A DNA stretch of 64,000 nt, from contig JACDOE010000011.1 in NCBI GenBank assembly GCA_017656255.1, positions 1-64,000 on the forward strand, given 5' to 3'. Positions within the stretch are counted from its first letter, which is position 1, and every line of letters starts with the position of its first letter. Below the pieces are notes generated by a model that had not been told where the DNA came from, ran no database searches, and saw nothing but the letters and a program-made list of their open reading frames with translations. The stretch is from Bacillaceae bacterium (GTDB lineage: Bacteria; Bacillota; Bacilli; JACDOE01). Positions 28,039 through 37,026 of this stretch are shown here, piece after piece. A program made the position numbers and the translations under genes.

Positions 28039-28902
28039 ATGCCCGAATATTTATTGATTCTGTCACGGTCGATTTTTGCCTTTTTTGTTCTGCTGCTTCT
28101 GGCGCGCTGGATGGGAAAAATGCAGATCTCACAACTGACATTTTTTGATTATATTGTCGGAATCACTATTGGTTCAATCGCAGCTGAACTGGCGGTAAAC
28201 CAGAACACGAAAATCCTTAACGGTACCGTTGGGCTGGTGGTCTGGGCCGGTCTTGCGGTATTGCTTGGTTTTGTGGGAACGAAAAGTTACTGGTTTCGGA
28301 GAGTGACGGATGGAGAACCGACAATCGTGGTCCAGAATGGGAAAATCCATGAAGAGAATCTGCGTAAAGCCAAATTGTCACTGGAACAATTAATGGTACA
28401 ATTACGGGAGAAGAATGCGTTTAAACTGTCCGATGTGGAATTTGCCGTACTGGAAACCAATGGAGAATTAAGTGTGATGAAAAAATCGGATGCCCAGCCG
28501 GTTACGCCGAAGGATCTGGGACTTCCGGTAATTAGAGAAAAAGAACCACGAATGGTCATCATTGACGGACACATCATGAAACGGACGCTGGAAAATACAG
28601 GACATGATGTCCCCTGGCTGATTTCCCAGTTGAGAGCCCAGGGTGTTCATGATGTGACAGATGTGTTTGCTGGACAGCTTGATTCGGAAGGAAACTTGTA
28701 TGTCGACCTCTATACCGATCAGGTAGATCTCCCGGAGATGATGAAAAAACCTATGGTAGCCGCATCTCTGAAAAAAGTCCAGGCCGATCTGGAATCATTC
28801 GCCCTGCAGACGCAGGATAAACAGGCGAAAAAGATGTATGAACAGCAGTCTAAACAGCTGCAAAGTATGATTAATCAAATCGACCCTTATTTACGAAAAT
28901 AG
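28039..28902 (+). CDS. DUF421 family membrane protein (YetF/YkjA-like)
   Basis: A 287-residue protein with three N-terminal membrane segments and the family phrases MGKMQISQLTFFDYIVGITIGSIAAELAV, followed by a soluble C-terminal domain (GEPTIVVQNGKI, RKAKLSLEQLMVQLREKNAFKLSDVEFAVLE). DUF421 proteins occur in several copies in spore formers, and some are linked to spore or germination physiology, but the mechanism is unknown. ATG at 28039 follows CAGGGGGAATAG. The C-terminus has a Q- and K-rich helix. It is divergent from the DUF4363-like gene, suggesting shared control. Confidence 0.88.
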   Translation: MPEYLLILSRSIFAFFVLLLLARWMGKMQISQLTFFDYIVGITIGSIAAELAVNQNTKILNGTVGLVVWAGLAVLLGFVGTKSYWFRRVTDGEPTIVVQNGKIHEENLRKAKLSLEQLMVQLREKNAFKLSDVEFAVLETNGELSVMKKSDAQPVTPKDLGLPVIREKEPRMVIIDGHIMKRTLENTGHDVPWLISQLRAQGVHDVTDVFAGQLDSEGNLYVDLYTDQVDLPEMMKKPMVAASLKKVQADLESFALQTQDKQAKKMYEQQSKQLQSMINQIDPYLRK

Positions 28903-28996
28903 ACAAATTAATAGGAAAATGGTCATTTTTTCGTTATAATAAAAGGAGTTTTAAATATAATTCGTAAAAAATAGAGTGGGTCAGGGAGGCTTATAC

Positions 28997-30076
28997 ATGG
29001 ATGACAAGACATTGGAAATGTTCAAGCAATTGACGGAAGCACCGGGAACATCCGGTTTTGAAGGGGAAGCACGTGACGTCATGAACCGGTACATAGCGCC
29101 TTATGCCGATGATGTTTACACGGATCATCTCGGCAGTTTGATTGCCCGCAAGCAAGGAGCTGCCGATGGCCCGAAGGTGGCAGTTGTCGGTCATCTGGAT
29201 GAAGTGGGTTTTATGGTCACCAAAATCACGGATAAAGGTTTTCTTCGTTTCCAGACGCTTGGTGGCTGGTGGGAACAGGTGATGCTGGCCCAGCGGGTCA
29301 AAGTCTATACACGTAAGGGAGCGATCGAAGGAATTATCGGATCGGTTCCACCGCACATTTTACCGGCGGAAGAACGCAAGAAAGTGACCAAAAAGGAAGA
29401 CATGTTTATTGATATCGGGGCTTCGAGCCGCGAAGAAGCGGAAGAGTGGGGTGTTCGCCCGGGAGATCCGGTGGTACCGGTCAGCCCGTTCACGCAAATG
29501 AAAAATCCCAAATTGATGATGGCGAAAGCCTGGGACAATCGGGTCGGATGTGCGGTGGCCATTGAAGTGTTGAAACGACTAAACGACGAGCAACATCCCA
29601 ATACGGTATTTGGTGTAGGAACAATTCAGGAAGAGGTGGGGCTTCGCGGAGCCACTACTTCTGCCAGCATGATTGATCCGGATGTTGCCATTGCCGTTGA
29701 CGTGGGGATCGCCGGCGATACCCCCGGCATCAAGGAACAGCATCGAAATGCAAAACTGGGTGGCGGTCCGCAGATCCTGATCTATGATGCGTCCATGGTT
29801 CCTCACCGGGGACTGCGGGATTTTGTGATTGATATTGCCGAAGAAAATGACATTCCGTACCAGTATGATTATATGGCGGGTGGTGGTACGGATGCCGGAA
29901 AGTATCACCTGAACAATAAGGGCGTTCCGTCCCTGGTGATCAGTGTTCCGACCCGTTATATCCACAGTCATGCCGCTATTCTTCATGGGGATGATTTTGA
30001 GAACACGGTTAAATTGGTGGTAGAAGTGGCCAAACGGCTTGACCAGGATGCGTTTGAAAAATTGAAAAAAGCCTGA
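28997..30076 (+). CDS. M42-family metallo-aminopeptidase
   Basis: A 359-residue dinuclear zinc/cobalt aminopeptidase of the M42 group (FrvX/YsdC type), forming large cytosolic particles that trim peptides. The metal ligands and catalytic residues are visible in [51 protein letters not shown] and a final [12 protein letters not shown] at 28997 follows AGGGAGGC. It is a single gene with a strong terminator; its stop abuts an apparent reading frame (30077-30370) that I reject. Confidence 0.93.
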   Translation: MDDKTLEMFKQLTEAPGTSGFEGEARDVMNRYIAPYADDVYTDHLGSLIARKQGAADGPKVAVVGHLDEVGFMVTKITDKGFLRFQTLGGWWEQVMLAQRVKVYTRKGAIEGIIGSVPPHILPAEERKKVTKKEDMFIDIGASSREEAEEWGVRPGDPVVPVSPFTQMKNPKLMMAKAWDNRVGCAVAIEVLKRLNDEQHPNTVFGVGTIQEEVGLRGATTSASMIDPDVAIAVDVGIAGDTPGIKEQHRNAKLGGGPQILIYDASMVPHRGLRDFVIDIAEENDIPYQYDYMAGGGTDAGKYHLNNKGVPSLVISVPTRYIHSHAAILHGDDFENTVKLVVEVAKRLDQDAFEKLKKA

Positions 30077-30141
30077 TTGGATTGGTTTTCGTCAGGCTTG
30101 AGGCTCGTCGGACAGGGGGTACCCTCCGGCGGGCTTTTTTT
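30069..30141 (+). terminator. Terminator region after the M42 gene
   Basis: Two hairpins in series: AAGCCTGA / TCAGGCTT (30069-30099) and GCTCGTCGGA / TCCGGCGGGC (30103-30134) followed by seven T residues. Confidence 0.88.
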
Positions 30142-30454
30142 GTTTTTCTTGAAATGGTCGTTTGAGAAGCTTCTGATCTCCTCAGACTGTGTTACGCTCC
30201 TAAACTCTTTTTGTTTCCCCGGATATCCGGGTTTAATCCTTCTTCACTTTTTCCATGAAACGGACGGGATCAGCGTCATCTTCAGCCGGATCTTCACGCA
30301 TCTTTTCATTCTTTTTTTCAAAAAGATTGTTTTTTATTCTTTATCATCACAAAACTTATATACACCATGAACGGCGCAGGACATGGTTTTATTTTCGGCT
30401 TCCCTGCTATATAGTTAAATAAAACAGGATGAATCTAACAAGGGGGAAAAGAGA
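30142..30454. other. Intergenic region without a gene
   Basis: AT-rich spacer between the M42 terminator and the sulfurtransferase. I see no supported gene or RNA. A TATAGT hexamer at 30411-30416 could be the -10 element of the sulfurtransferase promoter. Confidence 0.5.
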
Positions 30455-31294
30455 TTGAGCAAACACATCAAAAGCATGTCATGGGTGAAGAATCATCTCG
30501 ATGATGCCGATGTGAGAGTGGTAGACTGCCGTTTTGAGCTGAGCGATCCGGAAGCGGGGCTGGAGGCCTATCGGATGGGACATATCCCGGGTGCGGTCTA
30601 TTTTGACCTGGAAAAGGATCTCTCTGCTGAGCCGGGTGAGCACGGGGGCAGGCACCCTCTGCCCGATCCGGATGAGTTTGCCGCCAAACTGGGGAAAGCG
30701 GGAATCGACAGCCAGATCACCGTGGTCGCTTATGATGATCAGGGAGGGATGGTGGCCTCGCGCCTGTGGTGGATGCTACGTTATCTGGGACATGAAAAAG
30801 TCTATGTGATGGATGGTTCTTTTTCACGCTGGAAACAAACAGGATACCCCGTATCGGCAGATATTCCAACATACCGGGCCGCGAGCTTCACGCCGCAACT
30901 CCGCTCTGACATGGCTGTCGACATCAATCAGGTGAAAGAAAGAAAAGATCGGCCGGGGACAGTGTTGATTGATTCTCGGGACAACAGGCGGTACCGGGGT
31001 GAAGTGGAGCCGATCGATCCGGTTGCGGGACATATTCCGGGGGCAATCAATCATTTCTGGAAAGAAAGCCTGAATGAGGACGGTACCTGGAAATCTCCCG
31101 CAGAGCAGAAAGAGAGGTTCAAACTATTGAATCAAGCCGATGAAATCCTGGTTTACTGCGGTTCCGGCGTCTCAGCCTGTCCCAATATTCTGGCACTGGA
31201 TGAAGCCGGATTTCAGAATGTCAAGCTATATGTGGGAAGCTGGAGTGACTGGAGTTCTTATCAGGATAATCCGGTGGAGCGGGATGAATCATAA
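30455..31294 (+). CDS. Sulfurtransferase, two-domain rhodanese (SseA type)
   Basis: A 279-residue thiosulfate or 3-mercaptopyruvate sulfurtransferase. Two rhodanese domains are visible: an inactive N-terminal one (GHIPGAVYFDLEKDL, YDDQGGMVASRLWWML) and an active C-terminal one (GHIPGAINHFWK) with the catalytic cysteine in YCGSGVSACPN. The CGSGV loop is more typical of mercaptopyruvate than thiosulfate enzymes. It starts with TTG behind AAGGGGG. It ends 86 bp before a lipoprotein gene. Confidence 0.9.
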   Translation: MSKHIKSMSWVKNHLDDADVRVVDCRFELSDPEAGLEAYRMGHIPGAVYFDLEKDLSAEPGEHGGRHPLPDPDEFAAKLGKAGIDSQITVVAYDDQGGMVASRLWWMLRYLGHEKVYVMDGSFSRWKQTGYPVSADIPTYRAASFTPQLRSDMAVDINQVKERKDRPGTVLIDSRDNRRYRGEVEPIDPVAGHIPGAINHFWKESLNEDGTWKSPAEQKERFKLLNQADEILVYCGSGVSACPNILALDEAGFQNVKLYVGSWSDWSSYQDNPVERDES

Positions 31295-31380
31295 TACGGG
31301 TGCAACCCTGTGCGTCTTCTCTGCGTCAGATGAGTAGAAAACATAGAGAGATCACAGACCAAGAAAAGGAGACGTTGCAG

Positions 31381-31869
31381 ATGAAGCCTTTCATCCTGAT
31401 TTTATCCCTGCTGGTGCTGGTAACGGGTTGCGGGACGGGAGATCTGAATGGAACCGAGACTGGCCAGCCGGACGTCATTGATATTCGGGGAACGATTACT
31501 GAATTATCGATAGCCGATCCGCCGGATACCCAGGTGGAGGAAGATACCTCCGATCAGGAAGCCAACCCGGATGATCCTGTTTCCAGTGATGATCCAGATA
31601 CTGATAAGGTGAAACCAGACCGTGAAATACTGGGCAGTATGCTGGTGGAGGGGGAAGCCGCAGACAACAACATGTACGATAAAGCCATGGTGAGGGTAAC
31701 CCCGCAAACCCGACTGTTTGCCAAAAAGGGGGATGAACTGGTCCCCATCTCAATTGAAGATTTGACAGTCGGTGATCTGGTTGAAGTGACGTTTACGGGC
31801 CCTGTGGCAGAATCCTATCCGGTTCAGGCCACGGCAGGCAAAATTATCCTGCCTGGTGAAGGTGAATAA
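31381..31869 (+). CDS. Hypothetical lipoprotein
   Basis: A 162-residue exported lipoprotein with a lipobox ending in C17 (LLVLVTGC). A long acidic, low-complexity stretch rich in D, E, P and S (about 45-80) acts as a spacer. A small beta domain follows (MVRVTPQTRLFAKKGDELVPISIEDLTVGDLVEVTFTGPV), which reads like the DUF3221/YobA-type OB-like fold. ATG at 31381 follows AAAGGAGACG. Function unknown. Confidence 0.75.
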   Translation: MKPFILILSLLVLVTGCGTGDLNGTETGQPDVIDIRGTITELSIADPPDTQVEEDTSDQEANPDDPVSSDDPDTDKVKPDREILGSMLVEGEAADNNMYDKAMVRVTPQTRLFAKKGDELVPISIEDLTVGDLVEVTFTGPVAESYPVQATAGKIILPGEGE

Positions 31870-31898
31870 TTGTGGTTGACTCTGACGGCAAAGTATTT

Positions 31899-31946
31899 AA
31901 GAGGTATATCACGTCATTTGACAAATGATATACCTCTTTTATTTTT
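31899..31946. terminator. Bidirectional terminator before the flotillin gene
   Basis: AAGAGGTATATCA / TGATATACCTCTT forms a 13 bp stem with T residues on the plus side and A residues before it, between two convergent genes. Confidence 0.92.
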
Positions 31947-31960
31947 ACTTCTTTATTTAG

Positions 31961-33478
31961 TTATTCTTGAGAATTGGAGTCTGATCCACTCTGCTCATCC
32001 AGCCTGTTAGTCTCTGAATGGGGTAAACGGTTGATGTTTAAATCACGTGATACATCTGATTTTTTACTTTCACCATTTACAATTTCCTGAATCATATGAT
32101 TCAGATCGATTCCTGATATATTCTTTAACATTTCAGGAGCTGTAGACATAAGGTCAGTGACATAATTACTTACTTTGGCAGCACCCGTACCGTGCCCGGT
32201 GTCAACAACAGAAATTTTGTCTATGGATGCAATAGGCCTGGAAATTTGTTCGGCAAGCTCAGGCAGCATCTTGACAATCAAGTCCAGAACAGCAGCCTGA
32301 CCGTATTGTTCAAAAGCCTCAGCCAGTTTTTGCTTGGCTTCTGCTTCGGCGAGACCCTTCTGACGGATAATTTCAGCTGCAGCAATCCCTCGTGCTTTTT
32401 CCGCTTCAGCATCAGCCTGTCCTTTAGCCTTAATAGCTTCTGCTTCGGCCCTCGCCTGTGCCTCTCTTTCATAACGGTTAGCCTCAGCAGATTGTTCTTT
32501 GGCATAACGATCTGCGTCTGCTTTCTTACGGACTTCAGCATCATATTGTTTTTCACGACGGAGTATTTCTTTTTCCTCCAGTTCAATTTCTTTTTGCTTA
32601 CGAACCAGATTAATTTTCATTTCTTCTTCAACAACCTGCTGTTTGGAACGATTCTCCTGAAGCTGATAGGCCGTGTCTGCCTCCGCCTTTTTCATATCCT
32701 GTTCGGCACGGAATTGGGCTGTTTTGATTTCCTTTTCTTTTTCAGCTTCCGCAATATTCGTTTCAGATATAATCTGTGCTTTTCGTCCTTCTTCCATCGC
32801 CGCTGCCCGCTTAATATCTGTGTCTCTTTTTGCTTCCGCTTCGGCAATCTCTGCATCTCGGCGTACGGCAGCAATACGGGGCTTACCAAGGGAGTCAAGA
32901 TATCCATTGTTATCTCTCACATCTTTTATGGTAAAGGAGACGATTTGCAGCCCCATCTTTTTAAGGTCCTTGGCTGCCACAGCTTGCACTTCCTGGGCAA
33001 ACTTGTCACGGTTCTTATAAATCTCTTCCACGGTCATTGTACCCAGAATGGCTCTTAAATGTCCTTCCAACACTTCTTCAGCCTCATCCTGGAGCACCTC
33101 ATCCGATTTACCCATAAATTGTTCAGCTGCCGTGGATATGTCCTCCAGTGTTCCTCCTACTTTGATGATGGCGACTCCATCCGCCATGACAGGAACGCCC
33201 AATTCGGTATAAACTTCAGGCGTGGATACCGTCAATTTGTGTGACAATAAACTGATCTGTTCAGCTTTTTGAAAAATAGGCAGGACAAATGTCCCCCCGC
33301 CTCTTACAATCTTCATTTTGCGCCCGGACTGATCATCCATCACATTCTTTCTGCCCAAAAAACTTCCGGTTACCACCATGGCATTATCGGCGCCCACCGT
33401 TTTATAACGGGCCCAAAAAGCAATACTCAATACTAGTAATACGACAACAACAATGATAGGTACTAACAAGAAATCCAT
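31961..33478 (-). CDS. floT: Flotillin (FloT/YuaG-like)
   Basis: A 505-residue membrane-microdomain scaffold. The N-terminal hairpin membrane anchor (about 3-25) is followed by an SPFH/band-7 domain (about 30-200; RGGGTFVLPIFQKAEQISLL, FTIKDVRDNNGYLDSLG). A long EA-repeat coiled coil (about 215-390) comes next, then the flotillin C-terminus. In Bacillus FloT organises lipid rafts and helps resist cell-envelope stress. It is preceded by its NfeD-like partner, 22 bp upstream, as in the yuaF-yuaG operon. A sigma-W-type promoter precedes the pair. Confidence 0.95.
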   Translation of the reverse strand: MDFLLVPIIVVVVLLVLSIAFWARYKTVGADNAMVVTGSFLGRKNVMDDQSGRKMKIVRGGGTFVLPIFQKAEQISLLSHKLTVSTPEVYTELGVPVMADGVAIIKVGGTLEDISTAAEQFMGKSDEVLQDEAEEVLEGHLRAILGTMTVEEIYKNRDKFAQEVQAVAAKDLKKMGLQIVSFTIKDVRDNNGYLDSLGKPRIAAVRRDAEIAEAEAKRDTDIKRAAAMEEGRKAQIISETNIAEAEKEKEIKTAQFRAEQDMKKAEADTAYQLQENRSKQQVVEEEMKINLVRKQKEIELEEKEILRREKQYDAEVRKKADADRYAKEQSAEANRYEREAQARAEAEAIKAKGQADAEAEKARGIAAAEIIRQKGLAEAEAKQKLAEAFEQYGQAAVLDLIVKMLPELAEQISRPIASIDKISVVDTGHGTGAAKVSNYVTDLMSTAPEMLKNISGIDLNHMIQEIVNGESKKSDVSRDLNINRLPHSETNRLDEQSGSDSNSQE

Positions 33479-33500
33479 TCTTTTAAACCCCTCCCCTTAT

Positions 33501-34061
33501 TCATTTATGGTTTAAAGATGATACTTCTTCATCCAGCGTTTGATAAGGTGTAACATAGAGCGTATCATCTTTCACCTCAACAATAATCACCTTTTTTCCA
33601 GATAAAATTTCTTCGTTAGTGTAGCTGGCAGCAATCTGATTGGTATAGCCTCCTTGCGTCTTAACAAGAACCTCACCGTATCCTTCAGGAGGAACCGTTG
33701 TAATAATTTCACCTATTGCTCCTTCCAGATCCTTAATCGAAAAACTCATGGAGTTCTCTGCCCGTTCCATGGGAATGATGTAAAAAAAATAGATCAGGAT
33801 GGATGAAGCAATTGCAGCTAATAGGGACAACAATAAAATCCATACAGACGTTAAACCTGTGTACTGTAACAAAATTCCGGCAGCCCCAAATATGGTGATC
33901 CCTCCAACCACGGTCATCGGCTGTAGAAAAGAAGGACCATCACCAAAGGAAAAATTGATTCCTTCAAAAAGTCCATCCAGCACCTCGCCAAACAAAACAA
34001 TAAGAACAGAAAAGACCAGGCCTCCTAACAGGCATCCCCAATATATGTAATCCAAATCCAT
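33501..34061 (-). CDS. yuaF: NfeD-like membrane protein (YuaF-like)
   Basis: A 186-residue partner of flotillin. It has membrane segments near 8-30, 47-63 and 70-95 and then a C-terminal OB-fold domain (GAIGEIITTVPPEGYGEVLVK, GKKVIIVEVKDDTLYVTP), the layout of YuaF. The OB domain is thought to face the cytosol and interact with the SPFH partner. ATG at 34061 is preferred to TTG at 34067 because GAGGTG lies 7 bp upstream. Confidence 0.88.
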   Translation of the reverse strand: MDLDYIYWGCLLGGLVFSVLIVLFGEVLDGLFEGINFSFGDGPSFLQPMTVVGGITIFGAAGILLQYTGLTSVWILLLSLLAAIASSILIYFFYIIPMERAENSMSFSIKDLEGAIGEIITTVPPEGYGEVLVKTQGGYTNQIAASYTNEEILSGKKVIIVEVKDDTLYVTPYQTLDEEVSSLNHK

Positions 34062-34084
34062 CCACAATCACCTCATAGTGTTAA

Positions 34085-34110
34085 TACGTCAAAATATTAA
34101 TAAAGTTCCA
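34085..34110 (-). promoter_or_regulatory. Sigma-W-type ECF promoter of yuaF-floT
   Basis: Read on the minus strand: TGGAAC, exactly 16 bases, CGTA. The sigma-W consensus is TGAAAC-N16-CGTA, so -10 is perfect and -35 differs at one base. It ends 24 bp before the yuaF start codon. In B. subtilis the yuaFG operon belongs to the sigma-W envelope-stress regulon, so the match is independent support for both calls. Confidence 0.8.
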
Positions 34111-34164
34111 TCCACTCGTGTGATAAATAATTCATATGATTAAAAATACTATTGATATACTCTT

Positions 34165-34204
34165 TTAAGCCTTTGCGGCTTAAGGCTTAATTGAAATTTA
34201 AGCC
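34165..34204. promoter_or_regulatory. Alternating heptamer operator (four copies of TTAAGCC)
   Basis: TTAAGCC (34165-34171), its inverse GGCTTAA (34177-34183) and again (34184-34190), then TTAAGCC (34198-34204). This makes two inverted repeats back to back, spacers 5 and 7 bp. It ends 25 bp before the -35 of the ABC-transporter promoter, a typical activator position. It is likely the binding site of a dimeric regulator, possibly LysR-type, acting on the importer genes. I know of no named regulator with this site. Confidence 0.6.
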
Positions 34205-34229
34205 AAACGTTTATTTAAAAGTTTCCCTG

Positions 34230-34257
34230 TTGACATTCGCCTGCATCCTGATATAAT
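34230..34257 (+). promoter_or_regulatory. Sigma-A promoter of the ABC importer operon
   Basis: Perfect TTGACA at 34230-34235 and perfect TATAAT at 34252-34257, 16 bp apart. The start codon lies 72 bp further on. Confidence 0.85.
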
Positions 34258-34329
34258 TTAAAACCAAGTAATCAAATAGGAATTATAGATAATTAAGCAT
34301 CATGGGATAGGAACAGGAGGGGAGCGCCT

Positions 34330-35124
34330 TTGTTTTTACAGGTCTCCGGAGTGACCAAACAGTATGTAACCAATCAGGGAACAATATTCACGGCACTCCA
34401 GAACATCGAATTGGACGTTGAGGAAGGGGAATTTGTATCACTGCTCGGTCCATCCGGTTGTGGGAAATCTACACTGCTTTCCCTAATCGCCGGATTATCC
34501 GAGCCCACAGAAGGAAGCGTCCTGTTAAAAGGTCAGAAAATCACACGTCCCGGCTCAGATCGCGGCGTGGTCTTTCAGGAGCCGGCACTGTTTCCGTGGT
34601 TGACGGTATTTGAGAACGTGATGTTTCCGCTCCGCAAAAAATACAGGAAGAACCAGAAAGAAGCGAAACAACGGGTGATGGATCATTTGAAAATGGTGCA
34701 GTTAAGCCGCTTTGCCGACAGTTATCCCAGTGAACTGTCCGGCGGCATGCAGCAACGGGTGGCCATTGCGAGGGCACTGGCCATGGATCCCATGTTGCTC
34801 TTGATGGATGAACCTTTCGGAGCCCTCGATGAACAGACTCGCCAGGTGCTGCACGGTGAACTGGAACGGATCTGGATGGAGACCGGGAAGACCATTCTGT
34901 TTGTCACCCACAACATTCAGGAAGCGGTGAAGCTGTCCGATCGTGTCGTCATCATGGGAACCCAGCCGGGAAAAGTGATCTCGGACATGCGAATTCGTCT
35001 GCCACGTCCCAGACAGCAATTTAGGGAGAAAATGGTGCAGATTGAACAGGAGATCATGGACATTCTGGGTCAGGAAATAGACAAAGTGATCAAAGGGGAG
35101 CTGTCCGATGCCCATTCTGGTTAA
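34330..35124 (+). CDS. ABC importer ATP-binding protein (sulfonate/nitrate type)
   Basis: A 264-residue ATPase. Walker A is GPSGCGKST near 40-48, the signature is ELSGGMQQRVAIARAL, Walker B is LLLMDEPFGALD and the H-loop is TLFVTHNIQEAV-like (ILFVTHNIQEAV). The sequence closely follows the SsuB/TauB/NrtD group, which energises uptake of aliphatic sulfonates, taurine, nitrate or riboflavin precursors. It starts with TTG behind GGAGGGGAGC. Its end overlaps the permease start by 17 bp. Confidence 0.93.
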   Translation: MFLQVSGVTKQYVTNQGTIFTALQNIELDVEEGEFVSLLGPSGCGKSTLLSLIAGLSEPTEGSVLLKGQKITRPGSDRGVVFQEPALFPWLTVFENVMFPLRKKYRKNQKEAKQRVMDHLKMVQLSRFADSYPSELSGGMQQRVAIARALAMDPMLLLMDEPFGALDEQTRQVLHGELERIWMETGKTILFVTHNIQEAVKLSDRVVIMGTQPGKVISDMRIRLPRPRQQFREKMVQIEQEIMDILGQEIDKVIKGELSDAHSG

Positions 35125-35869
35125 AAGACTCATCTTTTTTGTCGCACTGGTTGTTATCTGGGAAGGACTGTTCCGGCTGAACCTGTGGCCGCCGACGATG
35201 CTACCTTCGCCGGTTCAGGTGGGGAAAACAGTATGGATGGGGCTTGCCGATCTGACTCTGGTCTATGATCTGATTGCCAGTCTACGCCATCTATTGATCG
35301 GATTCAGCATCGCCCTCTGTATCGGCACACTGCTGGGTGTCCTGCTGGCCCGGGTACGGACGGCGGATGAGACTCTGGGGATTCTGGTTCTGGCATTCCA
35401 GAGCGTCCCCAGCATTGTCTGGTTGCCACTCGCCATCGCCTGGTTCGGTCTAACGGAAACATCGGTCATTTTTATCGTGGTCCTGGGCGGTACGTTTGTG
35501 ATGGCGATGAATATGCGAATGGGAATTAAAAATGTGTCCCCGGTTTATATCAAGGCTGCGAGAACCATGGATTACACAGGACCGGACCTCTTTTTCAGAG
35601 TGATTGTGCCGGCCTCGATCCCCCATGCCGTCACCGGGATTCGGCTTGCCTGGGCGTTCGGCTGGCGTGCGCTGATGGCCGGTGAATTGTTAAGTACCGG
35701 TCCCGGGCTGGGATACACCTTGAAATATGCATCCGATACAGGTGAGATGGCGCTGGTGATCGGAGTGATTATCTTAATCGGCTTCATTGGCATTTTGACC
35801 GATCAGTTGATTTTCAATCGTCTGGAGAAAAATGTGCTGGAGCGCTGGGGGCTGGAAACCGCGGCGTAA
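35108..35869 (+). CDS. ABC importer permease (sulfonate/nitrate type)
   Basis: A 253-residue inner-membrane permease with about six spans. The ABC-contact loop (EAA-like) is seen near AARTMDYTGPDLFFRVIVPASIPHAVTGIRLAWAFGWRALMAGEL. It belongs to the SsuC/TauC/NrtB family. It overlaps the ATPase gene and lies 40 bp before the binding-protein gene, so all three make one importer. Confidence 0.93.
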   Translation: MPILVKRLIFFVALVVIWEGLFRLNLWPPTMLPSPVQVGKTVWMGLADLTLVYDLIASLRHLLIGFSIALCIGTLLGVLLARVRTADETLGILVLAFQSVPSIVWLPLAIAWFGLTETSVIFIVVLGGTFVMAMNMRMGIKNVSPVYIKAARTMDYTGPDLFFRVIVPASIPHAVTGIRLAWAFGWRALMAGELLSTGPGLGYTLKYASDTGEMALVIGVIILIGFIGILTDQLIFNRLEKNVLERWGLETAA

Positions 35870-35909
35870 TCCGGGATAAAAATATATGTTACAGGGAGTG
35901 GAGTTTCAG

Positions 35910-36902
35910 ATGAAAAGACGTTTAATTTTCATTTCAATCCTTATGTTACTGGCTGGAAGTCTGCTGTCAGCCTGCTCGGGGGAGGCATCCGGCACCGGTA
36001 AGGAAAAAGTGGTGATCGGCTATTTCCCCAATATTAATCATGCAGCTGCCATGATCGCTAGAGAAAAGGGTATTTATGAGAATGTGCTCGGGGATCAATA
36101 TGAAGTAGAGTACCGCACTTTCCCCGATGGTTCCCTTTTTATGACGGCGTTAAAATCGGGTGATCTTCATGCCGGACTGGTAGGACCGGGACCGGTGATG
36201 AACCATTACTTAAATGGGGCCGATGTTAGAATTCTCGCTTCCGGTTCTACCGGCGGAACCGTCATCGTCGCCCGCAAAGACAGCGGTATTACAAGTGTTG
36301 AGGATATTGCCGGCAAAACCTTTATATCCCCGCGGGTAGGATGCACCCATGATGTGCAGTTCGAAACCTACATGAAAGAAAAAGGGATTACCTCCGAACG
36401 AATCGGGGGAACGATGAAACATCAGACGGGAGCCCCTGCCCAGTACCTGAATCTGTTCTTGACGGGGCAGGTGGATGTGGCGACAGCGCCGGAACCCTGG
36501 GCCTCTTATCTGGAAGAAAAAGCGGACGCCCGGGTAATTGTGGATGCAGATGAGATTTCATTCGGGACTGACCTGCCGGCGGCCGTGTTTGCAGCCAACG
36601 GAGAGCTGGTCAAATCCAATCCGGATCTGGTTAAAAAATTAATCGAAGCACACAAAAACGCTACCGATTTTATCAATGAAAATCCGTCAGAGGCAAAACA
36701 AATTGTGATCGACAGTATCAAAGAGATCGCCAACAAAGAACTTTCGCAGTCGGTTGTGGATCGCTCCTGGGAACGCATCCGGTTTACCTATGAGATTGCA
36801 CCGGATGTCCTACAACGATTTGCCGATTCCTCTCACGAGCTCAAGTTTTTAAAAGAAAAACCGGATTTGAACGGCCTTGTTGACACATCATTTATCCGGT
36901 AA
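35910..36902 (+). CDS. ABC importer substrate-binding lipoprotein (SsuA/TauA/NMT1-like)
   Basis: A 330-residue periplasmic-type binding protein tethered as a lipoprotein. The lipobox ends in C22 (LLSAC). The domain matches the SsuA/NrtA/THI5-like fold (VVIGYFPNINHAAAMIAREKGIYE, GPGPVMNHYLNGADVRILA, PRVGCTHDVQFETYMKEKG, VDVATAPEPWASYLEEK). Sulfonate, taurine, nitrate and pyrimidine precursors are all possible. No monooxygenase such as SsuD lies beside it to fix the substrate. ATG at 35910 follows AGGGAGTGGAG. Confidence 0.9.
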   Translation: MKRRLIFISILMLLAGSLLSACSGEASGTGKEKVVIGYFPNINHAAAMIAREKGIYENVLGDQYEVEYRTFPDGSLFMTALKSGDLHAGLVGPGPVMNHYLNGADVRILASGSTGGTVIVARKDSGITSVEDIAGKTFISPRVGCTHDVQFETYMKEKGITSERIGGTMKHQTGAPAQYLNLFLTGQVDVATAPEPWASYLEEKADARVIVDADEISFGTDLPAAVFAANGELVKSNPDLVKKLIEAHKNATDFINENPSEAKQIVIDSIKEIANKELSQSVVDRSWERIRFTYEIAPDVLQRFADSSHELKFLKEKPDLNGLVDTSFIR

Positions 36903-36940
36903 AAAACCCCCGTCTCCCGGTTGGGAGGCGGGTTTTTTAA
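36903..36940 (+). terminator. Terminator of the ABC importer operon
   Basis: ACCCCCGTCTCCC / GGGAGGCGGGTT stem followed by T residues, directly after the stop codon. Confidence 0.92.
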
Positions 36941-37026
36941 ACCCCATACAGCCTCCCTCTGAAACAGCCTCCATTTGATATAATAAAAGAAAAAGTCAGA
37001 AATTTTTTCCCCGGGAGAGATGTGTG

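Noticed and set aside
30077-30370. Reading frame of 97 codons starting right after the M42 stop
   Set aside because: It reads through two terminator hairpins, is rich in Phe/Leu/Ser from T-rich DNA, and has no ribosome site or recognisable domain.
32192-33058. Long plus-strand reading frame inside the flotillin gene
   Set aside because: It is the antisense of the alanine/glutamate-rich coiled coil, so its Phe/Leu/Ser-rich translation is an artefact of codon bias.
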